A stretch of DNA of 64,000 bases from contig CP136061.1 in NCBI GenBank assembly GCA_032622095.1, forward strand, positions 67,707,127 to 67,771,126, written 5' to 3'. Below, one piece after another: positions 1-10,239 of this stretch (within the stretch, counting starts at the first letter, position 1; each line of letters opens with the position of its first letter). Source of the DNA: Siphonodentalium dalli. Its lineage: Eukaryota > Mollusca > Scaphopoda > Gadilida > Siphonodentaliidae. A model generated the notes under the pieces. The model had not been told where the DNA came from and did not search any database. It saw only the letters and a list, made by a program, of their open reading frames with translations. The position numbers were made by a program, and so were the translations under genes.

Positions 1-729
1 TTTTTTCAATTATCAGTGGTTTAGGCATATCGGATTCACGGCATTAAACCAATACCCAATATGATACGAATATTCTCTCTTGAAGAACTCTTTCGTATCG
101 GCAAAATGTAATTTTCGAAAAACAGTTGATTCTACACATGGTAAAGACATGATTTAACATCATATAACCGGAATAATTTGTTTTATTAGTTGTAAGATAA
201 CCCATTTTGACATGATCGAGTTACAACATGAAGTAGTTCTAATATTTTTTAATTGCAGCCATACAAAGTGTGTTTGTTACAGTATAGACATTATATATGC
301 ATAGCCAGCATTGACAACCCAACCAAATACAAATCATAGGTGATTAAGCCTGCATTTTAGTGTTTTAATAACCCATAAGGTCTGTTTATTCCAAACTATG
401 ACCAAATTACGTTTTCTGCCAACATATTTTTTTCAATTATTACCAGACTGAAATATGCGCCAAAATTGATAATGACTCATATAGGGCCGGGGTGGGTGGT
501 TGGTACAGAGGCTGAACAAATTGTGCTTGTAAATGTTTTCCAACACACTCGATATATTAAGGCTATAATGGGGTCTAGTGCGATTTGTGACATATAGTGT
601 ACCTACACAATGCTGTATTATTGTTGTTAGATACTGACAACACCAAGGAAACACCTGGAAATACAGTTTATTTTTCCAAAAAAGGATAGTTGAATGGGAT
701 TCAAAGGCAGTTAACACAGTTATTGAAGA
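1..729. other. AT-rich stretch, no gene seen
   Basis: I see no recognisable gene, exon or repeat structure here. The only longish open frame, 433-717 on the minus strand, has no recognisable composition or motif and is best treated as chance. Confidence 0.6.
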
Positions 730-764
730 ACGGCTAAAAAAAACCTCTGAAATTTTGATAAAAA

Positions 765-900
765 CATGAGAAAGGGGGGTGGGTCCTCAAAATTTTGGAG
801 GAAAAAAATATTTTTTTTGCACAAATGGGGTGGTGGGTCCCTCGGGGTCGGAAAAAAACTTTTTGGGCCCTATATGTGCAATTATTTTCCAGACTCCCCC
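765..900. repeat. Dispersed G-tract repeat, GGGGTGGGTCC type
   Basis: Runs of G (GGGGGGTGGGTCC, GGGGTGGTGGGTCCC) alternate with A- and T-tracts. Related blocks lie at 3,985-4,260, 4,600-4,860, 20,465-20,570 and 55,265-55,400, so this is a dispersed low-complexity family. The spaced G-runs could form G-quadruplexes; this is inference. Confidence 0.6.
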
Positions 901-1095
901 CTGAAAAAATGACAAAAAAATAATGTTTTTATAAATTATTGCGGTCTTAAATGGCAGAAAGTGAAGTATGCCGGGAATATATCCTTCAAATGGTTTAGAC
1001 AGATGTGTTTAAATATAATTTGTAATCTGATTTGCAACTCGACAAATAATTATTTCTGACCTAAAATGACAATTAAAAATGGCCGATATAATAAT
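900..1095 (+). repeat. Left outer arm of inverted-repeat complex
   Basis: This segment matches the reverse complement of about 2,770-2,980 over nearly its whole length. Shared blocks include TTATAAATTATT, TAAATGRCAGAAAGTGAARTATG, TAATTTGTAATCTGATT and CAACTCGACAAATAATTAT. The right-hand counterpart is tandemly duplicated. Together they bound a 2-kb structure that holds a cysteine-rich pseudogene on its minus strand. Confidence 0.75.
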
Positions 1096-1209
1096 AAGTT
1101 AAAAATTCGAAAATCATCAGTAATATTATGAAACTGGTTCATCAACACTCAATGCGACACAATTTGCCATCATATAGCCAAAAATGGTCCAAAAAAGCAT
1201 TATTTATTA

Positions 1210-1290
1210 TTGCAGTTAGTCCAAGTCTTCTCGTACTAAAACCGGCTAAGATATTGGGATGGAGGTGCCGGTCTTTAGTCCGAGTTCCAG
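1210..1290 (+). repeat. Left inner arm of inverted-repeat complex
   Basis: Matches the reverse complement of about 2,080-2,160. Shared blocks are AGTCTTCTYGTACTAAAACC and GCTAAGATATTGGGATGG. The right copy overlaps the last codons and stop of the cysteine-rich minus-strand ORF, so the 3' end of that ORF was copied in inverted orientation. The ~790 bp between the two inner arms (1,291-2,079) shows no gene that I can recognise. Confidence 0.75.
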
Positions 1291-2125
1291 GCCCATGGTC
1301 TCCTTTGACACGAGTTAATCGTTAGTGACCCGCTCAAATAAAACCACAATTATATGAAATAAAATATCACAATTGCTACAATAAACGGATAGTTTCCGCA
1401 GAAGACATGCTATTTGATCTGAAACCCACATCGGTTGTGAATTGAAAGCGGTAATTTAATGTGAAAAGAAACTTTTGCCGCAGTGTTTACATATTTTTTA
1501 AAGTATGCGAACTCAGTTGACCTTGCGAACTGCGTTCGGCATTTTCCGGTGAAAATATACCGTAGATTTTCAATCAACCACGCACGATGAATTCTCCATT
1601 GTAATCGTAATTATACGTGACAATAAATAAATTATTACATAGATTAAATACATATTGAAGATATAAATGTAATACATTAAATAAATTACGGGAATTATAA
1701 CCATCTCACAGTTTAAAACAGTGTAAACACAATGACCATTAGAATATCATGGGGGCCGCCATTTTGTTTGTATCGAAATTCGTCTCGGCCAAAACAAACA
1801 CCGGACAATGCCGAAGTTCTTCGGAACCTGAGTTCGGCTTTCAGTTAAGTAAACAAACAGAAAAAACAGCGATGTTGGTGACAATCAACCGGAATATTCT
1901 ATGCGTAATTTAACATGAAAGTTAGATTATTATACACCATTATGACCATGATATGTCTCTCTTTCCGATGTATATAGCATCATGTATTGATTAATTAGGT
2001 AAATCGAGTAAAATACACCACAGATTCCCGCCACAGATCGTGGGCGTAACTCGTGTGATAGGATTGGTATGCAAGCGGGCTGGGACTAAAAACAGCAAAT
2101 CGCCATCCCAATATCTTAGCTGGTT

Positions 2126-2600
2126 TTAGTACAAGAAGACTGGGACTATATTGCAGTCAGTTCCACAATTGTAGAGTGGTATGCAGGGTAACTCTGATTT
2201 TCTGCATGTACACCTTGCTGTTACACACCCCTTCTTGCACCAACATTTGATTATTTCGAGACATGATTTTGGAATGGGTTCTAGTGACATCAAGGTTTGA
2301 TCTATTCGACCATTTTCTTCTTTCCATCCCATTGTCGAAGGATCCGGTAATGTTTGCATAGGAATGGTTCCTTGTTTCCAACTAAAACCTGGTAGTTTGT
2401 TCTCAAAAGGTGGTAATGAAATGAGTCATTGGTTGGTGGAAGCTTTTCAAGAGATTCAGTCCGAGGGAACTCCTGAATCTGGCATTGTTGAGTTTTGCAT
2501 CGGAAACTCCATACAACATGCATGCAAAATGTTCAGTACTTTCAAGGCCAACCGTACCTTTAAGACCGCAATAATTTATAAAATTTTCATTATTTGTAAT
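2126..2600 (-). pseudogene. Broken cysteine-rich ORF of an amplified invertebrate family
   Basis: Three minus-strand frames join end to end into one protein-like path, so I read this as a pseudogene with two frameshifts, near 2,490 and near 2,370. In order they show EHFACMLYG (about 2,560-2,500), LEKLPPTNDSF and RTNYQV (about 2,450-2,380), LPDPSTMGWKEENG, and a terminal Cys-rich block with IKCWCKKGC, ARCTCRKSELPC and NCGTDC. From memory, this layout (LPPT...NYQ...W...LP.P..GW...CxCxxxC...RCxCxxxxLxC) is the C-terminus of an uncharacterised family present in many copies in molluscs, cnidarians and arthropods; its function is unknown and its mobility suspected rather than shown. The tail resembles CXC-type zinc-binding blocks, but that is only a resemblance. 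The ORF lies between the inner and outer arms of an inverted-repeat complex, and its stop codon falls inside the inner arm. Confidence 0.6.
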
Positions 2601-3290
2601 TTTTTGGGCATAAATGGGGTTAAATGTCAAACGTGTTCACTTTAATTTACCACATGTGTTCTGTGTATAGTGTCTCTTGTCACAATTCGTTCTAAAGTAG
2701 GGAAATGCACAATATTCAAACGTCTTAGAACAACATATAACAGTAAACGAAAATCTAGACTTTGTTCTGATGGCGGCCATTTTGAATTGTCATTTTAGGT
2801 CAGATATAATTATTTGTCGAGTTGCCATCTTTGTTTTTTTGGAATCAGATTACAAATTAGATTTAGACACAACTGTCTATACCATTTGAATGATACATTT
2901 CCAGCATATTTCACTTTCTGTCATTTAAACCGTAATAATTTATAAAAAATTGCGTTTTTTGTCATGTTTTGGGCACAAATGGGGTTAAATGTCAAACATG
3001 TTCACTTTAAAATACCACATATGTTCTGTGTATACTTCTTATTGTTCCAATTCGTTCAAAAGTACGGAAATACTCAATATTCGAACGTCTTAGAGCAACA
3101 CATAACAACAAACGTAAAATTAGACTTTGTTTTGATGGCGGCCATTTTGAATTGCCATTTTTGACCAGAAATAATAATTTGTCAACTTGCCAACATTGGT
3201 TTTTGAAATCAGCATAATAAATACCTTTAGAAACAATTCTCAAAAGCTTCTGAAAGAAAAATGCCCGCACCTTCGTTATTAGAGGCTTTT
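2563..3290 (+). repeat. Two-copy direct repeat, ~360 bp, with GATGGCGGCCATTTTG
   Basis: Unit 1 (about 2,563-2,925) and unit 2 (about 2,926-3,290) share GGGGTTAAATGTCAAAC, ACCACATRTGTTCTGTGTATA, CAATATTCRAACGTCTTAGA and GATGGCGGCCATTTTGAATTG. Unit 1 is also the right outer arm matching 900-1,095 inverted. Divergence is visible throughout, so the duplication is old. Confidence 0.75.
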
Positions 3291-3299
3291 TTAGATTTT

Positions 3300-3513
3300 C
3301 GAACCTGACTATGAGGACAGTGCACCATTATTACCAGCCTGCCATTACACGCTATAACATGTTTCCTCAGTTCTGGTTTCTGAGATGCCCCAAGAAGAGT
3401 CACGCATGTATATCATGGTTATGTTTGGTATTATCATTATTCTTCAAACTGGGATGCACTGGGATGAACAGTTGTATTTCCACATGTTTTGATAAACAAT
3501 TTGATTCCAGCAA
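3300..3513. other. No recognised gene
   Basis: A 70-codon plus-strand frame (3,311-3,523) is open here but runs into the MITE that follows. It shows no recognisable domain. I do not call it coding. Confidence 0.5.
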
Positions 3514-3515
3514 TA

Positions 3516-3652
3516 CAGTATAATGCCCTAATTAATCGACTCCATAACCACAGCAGAATAATGGGTAATTTTTCAGGATTTAGTCGGAAATTAAAATTAA
3601 ATTACCCATTATTCTGCTGTGGTTATGGAGTCGATTAGTTAGGGCATTACTG
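3516..3652. mobile_element. Palindromic Tc1/mariner-type MITE, TA target
   Basis: A 137-bp element with ~55-bp terminal inverted repeats beginning CAGTA and sharing ATCGACTCCATAACCACAGC and AGAATAATGGGTAAT. TA dinucleotides flank both sides (3,514-3,515 and 3,653-3,654). CAGT-like ends with a TA target duplication are typical of Tc1/mariner non-autonomous elements. There is no coding capacity. The arms differ by only a couple of bases, so the insertion looks fairly young. Confidence 0.85.
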
Positions 3653-3654
3653 TA

Positions 3655-3974
3655 TATCACATAGCAAATATCAAAATATCAAATAATCTGAAATTTGTTG
3701 TACCGGTACCATGTTTCTGTAGAATACTCAAATGTGATTATGTGACTAGATCATGTGACTATATATTATGAAAATGAATGTTAATAAAAACCTTGGCACT
3801 CTGCCTATATATCCCTAGAAATGTGATTATGTTGACACATTTCTTGATTAATGACACTTATATGATAAATTCAAATAGTATAGTTATCTAATTATGCACT
3901 GTTCTATTAAAATATCGCGCAATAAATTATGATAATGCACGATAATCAGCTATTTGGTTGCTCAATTGATAATT
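3655..3974. other. AT-rich, no gene seen
   Basis: No gene, repeat unit or inverted structure recognised. Confidence 0.5.
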
Positions 3975-3984
3975 TTTCTCAAAT

Positions 3985-4260
3985 TTAAGGGGGGTGGGTG
4001 TCCAAAACTGACCGGAAAAAACTTCCTGAAACGGAAAAAAAGGGTGGGTGTCCAAAATTGCCTGGAAAAAAAGGCCGGAAACGGCAGGGGGGGGGTGAAA
4101 AATAATTAGTTGTATAATTGTATAATCTATATTCACATGCACGAACCCGATAACAGAAACGAAGAATTGTGACCGAAGAGAACGGTTTATCCACTGAACT
4201 ATCAGGGGGGGGGGGGGTGAAAACAAATTTCCGGCACGTATGCCGGGGTGGGTGGGTGGT
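3985..4260. repeat. G-tract repeat block
   Basis: Contains GGGGGGTGGGTGTCCAAAA twice, GGGGGGGGG near 4,086, and a G-run near 4,205 followed by GGGTGGGTGGGTGG. It belongs to the dispersed G-tract family also seen near 770, 4,600 and 55,300. Open frames across it are proline-rich artefacts of the C-runs on the other strand. Confidence 0.6.
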
Positions 4261-4429
4261 CAAAGCCACCAACAAGCAATTTTTTCCGCAACTAAAAAAA
4301 GAAATTCCTACTTGTTTTTTAGTGTTTTGGCAATGAGTTGGGCTTCAAACCCACTTTGAATGAGAGAAATAATGTAATTCCAACTGTAAACTGACTGCAG
4401 GCAGTTATCGTGTTGTATTTTGTTGCAAA

Positions 4430-4535
4430 TTTTGAAATCCAAGATGGCCGCTGGCAGCCATGTTTTTTTGGCCGAATGACCTCAAAATGACTCATTCCTA
4501 TTTACATGTCCATGTTAACATCCATGATAAATAGT
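4430..4535 (-). repeat. Single inverted unit of the 46-kb satellite
   Basis: AAATCCAAGATGGCCGC..GGCAGCCATG, GGCCGAATGACC and ATGTTAACATCCATGA are the reverse complement of the unit that is tandemly repeated at 46,120-47,670. This is a dispersed single copy. Confidence 0.7.
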
Positions 4536-4599
4536 ATGCACAGAAATTCATATACAGCTGTTTACAGTGAATTTCCCCCCGCAAATCTCTGTTTTAGTG

Positions 4600-4860
4600 T
4601 TAAAAGGGGGGTGGGTGTCAAAAAATGGTCGGAAAAAACTGCCGAAAACGGAAAAAAAATTGGCGGTGGGGGTGGGTGGGTACAAAAAATGATCGAAAGG
4701 GAAAAAAATGCCATACGTGCCTGAAATTTTTTTCCGACCCCCCCCCCCTGGAAACGGAAGAAATTGGGTGGGTGGGTCCCCTGTGGCCGGAAAAAATTAA
4801 AATGATCATACGTGCCTGGAATTGTTTTCCAACCCCCCCCCCCCCCCCCCTGGTCATTTC
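4600..4860. repeat. G/C-tract repeat block with 18-bp poly-C
   Basis: GGGGGGTGGGTGTC, GGCGGTGGGGGTGGGTGGG, a C-run at about 4,738-4,748 and an 18-bp C-run at 4,833-4,850. It is related to 3,985-4,260. A 173-codon plus-strand frame runs across it, but its first half is repeat-derived. Confidence 0.6.
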
Positions 4861-5266
4861 GGAATTTTGTTTAGTAATTTTTCACACACAAAAAAAGAAG
4901 ATATACCCGGTAATTATTCAATTTATTGTGCAAAATAGCACTATGAACCAGCTAATTTGGTCTAACAACACTGGTACGATTTGCCGTCGTCCCAAACGCG
5001 GGAGCGAATATTTGGCGAAATCCGTGTTATTGCGTAATTTAGGGGGTTGGGTTAAGTTTGACCCAATTGATACAATATCTCACATCCATAGCTTTGTAAT
5101 GTTTATATCTACTGACGCAATAATCATTGCTGATGTTTTTGAATAGCTTCAAAACAATAGGACATACGTGTATATTGGTTTCATAAAAACCGGGCTCAAA
5201 GGTTGGGAAAAATTAAATTTAAGCGTTTTTTGCACCATTTTGACAATTTTAACACAATAATTCGAA
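4861..5266. other. No recognised gene
   Basis: A plus-strand frame stays open to 5,146, and its last ~65 codons (from 4,943) read more like protein than the repeat before them. I recognise no family and see no convincing splice context. Confidence 0.4.
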
Positions 5267-5267
5267 A

Positions 5268-5354
5268 ACTTACGGTCATACATCGAGAAACTATATATTA
5301 TATCGTAAATTACGGCCATACATCGGGAAACTATATATTATATCGTAAATTACT
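5268..5354 (+). repeat. Two-copy ~43-bp tandem repeat
   Basis: CATACATCGRGAAACTATAT followed by ATATCGTAAATTAC occurs twice in a row with one or two differences. Confidence 0.8.
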
Positions 5355-5743
5355 AAATTATAGAACGATTTAGATTAATCATGATGTAATGGTCCATCAT
5401 TCACTGTCATAGTGGTCGCTGGAAAATAATTGGGTAAAATTCTATTTTTAATGGGGGTAGGAGTTATCCACTGCAATTCTCGCCATGTCTGGACGCTTTG
5501 TCAGTCTGGTAACACGTATTTTCTAATCCGGGAGATGATGACCTTTAATAACGTAGAGCGAAATCTAAAACTAATTTGGGCCACGGAAAAAATGCTCTAT
5601 TCAGCTACACTATATGCGTATATCCTATATTTAGACATACAGGAATGAAGACGACACGCGAAATAGTAATTATCGTGTTTCATATATAATTTGATCTATT
5701 CCTTGTGTATCTTGTTGATTCAGACGAACACTAATTACGTTCT
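5355..5743. other. No recognised gene
   Basis: No gene or repeat recognised. A 72-codon plus-strand frame at 5,430-5,648 has no motif. Confidence 0.5.
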
Positions 5744-5747
5744 TTAA

Positions 5748-5924
5748 CCCTTCCATGACGCGGGCTGCGCTGGTGCAGCATTAATTAGACTATGCCAGTG
5801 CTCATAGGGAGACTCGCATATATAAGAGAATGCACTTGTTTAAATAGTCTATGTAAATATTTATAAGAGAATGCATTGGCACAGGGTTTTCTCAAACTTG
5901 CAAGAAGCCCCAGTCATGGAAGGG
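5748..5924. mobile_element. piggyBac-like MITE, CCCTTCCATGAC ends
   Basis: The left end is TTAA followed by CCCTTCCATGAC; the right end is GTCATGGAAGGG. TTAA targets and CCC-starting ends are typical of piggyBac-type elements. The right TTAA has been lost (CCCA follows). Inside lies a decayed copy of the AGAGAATGCATTGGCACAGGG palindrome family found intact at 7.6-7.9 and 9.3-9.7 kb. Confidence 0.65.
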
Positions 5925-6600
5925 CCCACTCAATTAGCGAAATAATGATTATTTCTTTCACAAGCCATCAATGTTCAGTATGATGCATGGACTGTGCCAA
6001 CTATTGACAGAACGTATATTATACCACGATATTGGGGGGAAACCTTTAAACCCAGATGCATTTGTTGTTGTTTTAATTCTATACTAATATAATTTTTCGA
6101 ACTAGGAACATACAAAGAGCGCTTCTCTGTAAAATCGTCGTCATATGATAACAATAAAGAACGATTATCTAAAATGTGCGAAATAACAAAAAAGTTAGTG
6201 TACGGATTTATCAAGATCACATGTCAACCTCTGTTTCTGGGAGTAATAATTCTTAAGAGAGACTTTGAAGACTGTTTTTTGAAAAGCTGACTCCTTTGGG
6301 CTAGCATATACGACCCTCTCATTACATGTGATACAGGTTTAGTTCTCTTAACTTGTAAGTTCCCCAAAATCTGGAATAGCCAGAAAAAGATAAGGAAAAG
6401 TTCGTAAGAAATTGAAACAAAAATTAACCCATAAATTAATTAGTTCATATTCCGAAAAATGTGACATCTGACAATGAGTACAGCTCAGAATGCACTCTCA
6501 CGATAGCTCCATATTACAAGCTAATATTTGAATACTAGCCACGAAGACGCAACAGACTACCCTGCGAATTATTTCGTGCCAACGCTGAACCGGAGACCCG
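5925..6600. other. No recognised gene
   Basis: No gene or repeat recognised apart from chance open frames such as 5,975-6,220 on the minus strand. Confidence 0.5.
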
Positions 6601-6639
6601 TTTCGCCACGTGCATTGCATATCCATATCCTCGGTACCT

Positions 6640-7440
6640 CACAATGAGACAGGCGTGAACGAACATGATTCAAATATTAAACAATCAAGACCAAATATTC
6701 AACATGGAATAAAATTGGTTGAAAGGTTCATCGCCAAACATGCAACGGTCATAACATTGATACACCAATAACCACACACCCATTGCCAAACAAGTGACGA
6801 ACGCCTTGACGATTGATACGTTAATATGTTGACGCGCTGCCGGCTCGCGGCAAATACACTAAACTGTTAGTTACTCGGTTCTCTTATTACGACATTTGAA
6901 TTGTTTTCGGCTGGCACGTATCGTTTCTTTGTTATTTGTTCTAATTTCTATTGAAATAGAGGTCTGAATAGTGCATGAAATAGCATGCAGAGTAATAATC
7001 AGGTCAAAGTTGTTTCGTTACATGATTCAAGTACACAAATACCGAGTACGTTTCTAATCACATTTAATCCATACAAGTACGCAAATACCGAGTACGTTTT
7101 ATTCACATTTAGTCCATCACCTACGACAGGGCCATAAATGCTTGCCAATATACACCCTAAGAGCGCGTAGCAATGTTACCTGGAACAATATGAGGATGAG
7201 TTATCTGTCGATTGATTGAGCCGGGTCAACACAACTACCAGTTTTGAAGCGACATAGGACCAAAGTGGACACAGCTAAGACCTAGCCACATGTCGTTCGT
7301 TTGATGCATCGTGTGATATGACTGCTCTACTATAACTCATACATGGCCCTCACTGGATGCGCCCCACGGCAAATTGGGTGCCACATTAGAGGTACTCTTA
7401 TCCCCCGCAGTGGGGCGATGGATCTTTTTTTTTTATCCCG
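6640..7440 (+). repeat. Dispersed repeat shared with 51.66-52.03 kb
   Basis: GAGACAGGCGT (near 6,648), GAGCCGGGTCAAC (near 7,218) and GGGTGCCACAT (near 7,378) recur in the same order at 51,672, 51,822 and 51,982. In the second place the repeat leads directly into a retrotransposon 3' end, so this may be a decayed upstream part of the same element family. No open frame survives here. Confidence 0.55.
7026..7118 (+). repeat. Two-copy ~46-bp tandem repeat
   Basis: CAAGTAC..CAAATACCGAGTACGTTT followed by TCACATTTARTCCAT appears twice in tandem. Confidence 0.8.
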
Positions 7441-7626
7441 GACCCACACGGGTGAAACTGTCGTTCATCTAGTAGACTAAACGTACAGTATATCCACGGA
7501 CCCCAATTTGCATGCGATGAAAGAAATTTGATTATTTTATCGACAAAACTGCAACAGACTTAGATTTAGAGGTGACAACCAGTGTTCGTGTTCATGTTAA
7601 CCCTTTACCCAACAGAACGGCCCTGT

Positions 7627-7695
7627 GCCAATGCATTCTCGTATATATGCGAGTCGACCATACGTCGCCTCGCATATATAAGAGAATGCATTGGC
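7627..7695. repeat. 67-bp palindrome, copy A
   Basis: CCAATGCATTCTCGTATATA on the left pairs with TATATAAGAGAATGCATTGG on the right around GTCGACCATACGTCGCC. Nearly the same palindrome appears at about 7,776-7,843, 9,346-9,402 and 9,613-9,670. Confidence 0.9.
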
Positions 7696-7775
7696 TTAAC
7701 ACATTAAAAATTATAAAATTGTTAAAGAATGTAAGAAAAAATGGTAAAAAGTGTTAAAAAAAGATTTTGTTTAGG

Positions 7776-7850
7776 CCAATGCATTCTCTTATATATGCGA
7801 GGCGACCTATGGTCGACTCGCATATATAAGAGAATGCATTGGCACAGGGC
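7776..7850. repeat. 67-bp palindrome, copy B, with CACAGGG end
   Basis: Starts GGCCAATGCATTCTCTTATA and ends AGAATGCATTGGCACAGGG. The centre is GGCGACCTATGGTCGACTC. Relative to copy A the two halves are arranged so that the pair also forms a larger inverted structure. Confidence 0.9.
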
Positions 7851-7997
7851 ATAACTGTAACTATCACAATGTGGTCAAGGAGCCGGTTCCAATGATATCC
7901 ATATTTGTATGGTTCTATTGAGACAGACCGAAGATATTTTAAGCTGTTGAAGCTTTATTTGGCCGGTTTTGGCCGTTTTGTTGGGTAAAGGGTTAAC

Positions 7998-9282
7998 ATA
8001 TAATAGGTTTATAGTCTACATTATACAGGCTAGTTGTGCATTTAATGATAGTAGTTGACTGCTGATACAAGAAACGTTCTATTTCATTGTTGCATTAACC
8101 AATTCATTTGTATGTCAAAACTGTCTTTTTATGTTACATGCGACAGAAGTAACTTAACTGGAGCCTTGGGTTAAAATAAATTGAATTGTTATTTATTTCG
8201 ATCGACCCACCCAACTTTTAGAGGCAACATTCCTCCAACCAAGTCTTTATATAAAGGGGCCTCACGCACATGGATAAAATATTCTTGAATCGATAATCAT
8301 AACGCATAATTGTCAGTGTTAGCGACGATCGAAGATTCCCTAAACATCCAGCCTCACTCAATATAAACCAAACTGGCTATATTAAAGGCACGGATAACCT
8401 TCGTTATTTAGAAATAACAATTACCAATTATGAAAAATCTCTCAAGAATATTCTAATAGTATAGTATAATGATAGTATGCATAAAACGCACTTAGTGTGG
8501 GCTGAGCGTTTGCTTATATACAGCACGTACATAGTGAGTGATAAGCAAAACACAGTGGCGAGGGTTAACAATTTGGAGGCCCTTTCTAACCAAAGTTCAT
8601 TGGTGGGGGTCTCCCCGGTGTTGAGTGTTTTGCTTATAGCATGCTCTTTACGTACTGTTTGTTTACATAACACATGATGCGTTTGTTTATATAACACAGA
8701 GTACTAACATGTCAATAACATGTAATTTACGCGATAATTATGCTTGGTATAAGAACAAGGTTTGTCTGTAATACAATATTCTTTTTGTTTATGGCGGTTT
8801 AGCGGATGGGACCTTTTTAATAGCAATATCCACCGCCAATGCTTACCATATCTTTAAGAGTATCTCACAGATGCATGTCAGTGTTCAAAGTCGCCACCTA
8901 AGTTTGTTGTATTGGATAAACAATTATGGCTTGCGCGATAGCTATATGTAATATACACCAATCTCATCTCTAGCTACGCCCGTAGAGATCATATTCCACC
9001 AGTTCAAAACCTGGAAACTTTGTTATGTTGTGAACCGTTCTGACAGGGAACTTTATAACATTGAACGAACAAGGCAGGCAATATATTTCTTTGTCAATAC
9101 TTGTTCCTCAATAATCTACGTAACAGTAGGGGTGATGAAAGCTCGAGATTGATTGCCTTTTGTGAGTTGATATCGCAACAAACATTGAATTAATTACCCG
9201 GGAGAAATTCCATGACGCAAAGCAAAATTACCCACAAAGTAACTTATATCGTGCATTTTCTAGTTAGGATCTGCACATACAT
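7998..9282. other. No recognised gene
   Basis: About 1.3 kb of AT-rich sequence with no gene or clear repeat. Overlapping frames on both strands at 8,428-8,697 show no domain. Confidence 0.5.
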
Positions 9283-9283
9283 G

Positions 9284-9716
9284 TGACCCGCCATATCAAA
9301 TCCAGTCGTAAGTCGGGATTTTTTTTACCCTGTGCCAATGCATTCTCTTATATATGCGAGTCGACCATAGGTCGCCTCGCATATATAAGAGAATGCATTG
9401 GCCTAACAATTTTTTACAATTTTAATAATTTTTTCTTGTATTCTTTAACAATTTTATAATTTCACCCATACAGAGCCACAGACAAACATGAGCAGACGAC
9501 ACTTTTCTATATGCTTCTATATATGTGTGGGGCTCCCTGCAGGGTAATGGATGTTTTTTTTATTTTATGTCCTAAAAATTGTCAGAAACATTTATTTAAA
9601 AAAAATTGTTAGGCCAATGCATTCTCTTATATATGCGAGGCGACTCGCATATATAAGAGAATGCATTGGCACAGGGTAAAAAAATCCCGACTTCCGACTG
9701 GATTTGATATGGCGGT
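9284..9716. mobile_element. Inverted-repeat element carrying two 67-bp palindromes
   Basis: The outer arms share CCGCCATATCAAATCCAGTCG and AAGTCGGGATTTTTTT (left end near 9,289, right end near 9,715), with weaker pairing just outside. Immediately inside, both arms continue with ACCCTGTGCCAATGCATTCTC and its complement, so the palindrome unit of 7.6 kb is inserted in, or forms part of, this larger inverted element. The ~200-bp centre is non-coding. Confidence 0.8.
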
Positions 9717-10135
9717 TCACATACATGTACAGTGAAATACATTATAATGGGACAGGTATTAACTAATAATTATATTATCTGCACTGCTTTTTCAATGTTA
9801 TAAACTTCCGTGTCACAACAAAAATTTCCCAGATTTTGTACTGGTGAAATATGAGCTCTATGGGTGTAGCTGGAATAGAGCATGATCTTACTACAGCAGT
9901 AAGGTTTCGTGTATACAGCCTCCGTTTGTAGTACCGCTATATTCACATAGATCAGTACTATTTTATCCCACGCATTAAATACTTGTTCACAATCCCTGTA
10001 ATTATCTATATAAACTATGACGATTGTTCTCACCGTGGCATCCGCCTACACTCCATTCCAGTCATTTGACAAAATGACACAGGAACAAATTGAAGCATGA
10101 TCAAGCATCATCATTCATCTATACAGGTTGTTCGG
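9717..10135. other. No recognised gene
   Basis: No gene recognised; an 87-codon minus-strand frame (9,770-10,033) has no motif. Confidence 0.5.
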
Positions 10136-10200
10136 GGCATAAACACTAATACTTAATGGTTTCGACACTCCTGTTTAGAGATTGTGTTATAAAGGATTAC
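10136..10200 (+). repeat. Short dispersed repeat, copy also near 16,975
   Basis: GGCATAAACA and CGACACTCCTGTTTAGAG followed by TTATAAA.GATTA recur at about 16,972-17,040. Confidence 0.65.
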
Positions 10201-10239
10201 ACACGTATACCCACTGTGTAGGAAGTGTGACCCCGTAAC

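Larger units (their letters stand above)
7601..7992. mobile_element. TTAA-flanked piggyBac-like MITE with nested palindromes
   Basis: TTAA (7,597-7,600) then CCCTTTACCCAACA at the left, and TGTTGGGTAAAGGG then TTAA (7,993-7,996) at the right. This matches piggyBac-type target choice and CCC ends. Nested inside (about 7,622-7,850) is a second inverted unit starting CCCTGTGCCAATGCATTCTC and ending with its reverse complement; each of its arms is itself a ~67-bp palindrome. No protein is encoded. Confidence 0.85.

Noticed and set aside
3927-4275. Overlapping minus-strand ORFs with HPPPP peptides
   Set aside because: They read through C-runs of the G-tract repeat family.
4625-5146. 173-codon plus-strand ORF
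   Set aside because: The first half is G/C-tract repeat. The second half, from 4,943, looks slightly more protein-like, but I recognise no family and see no splice support.
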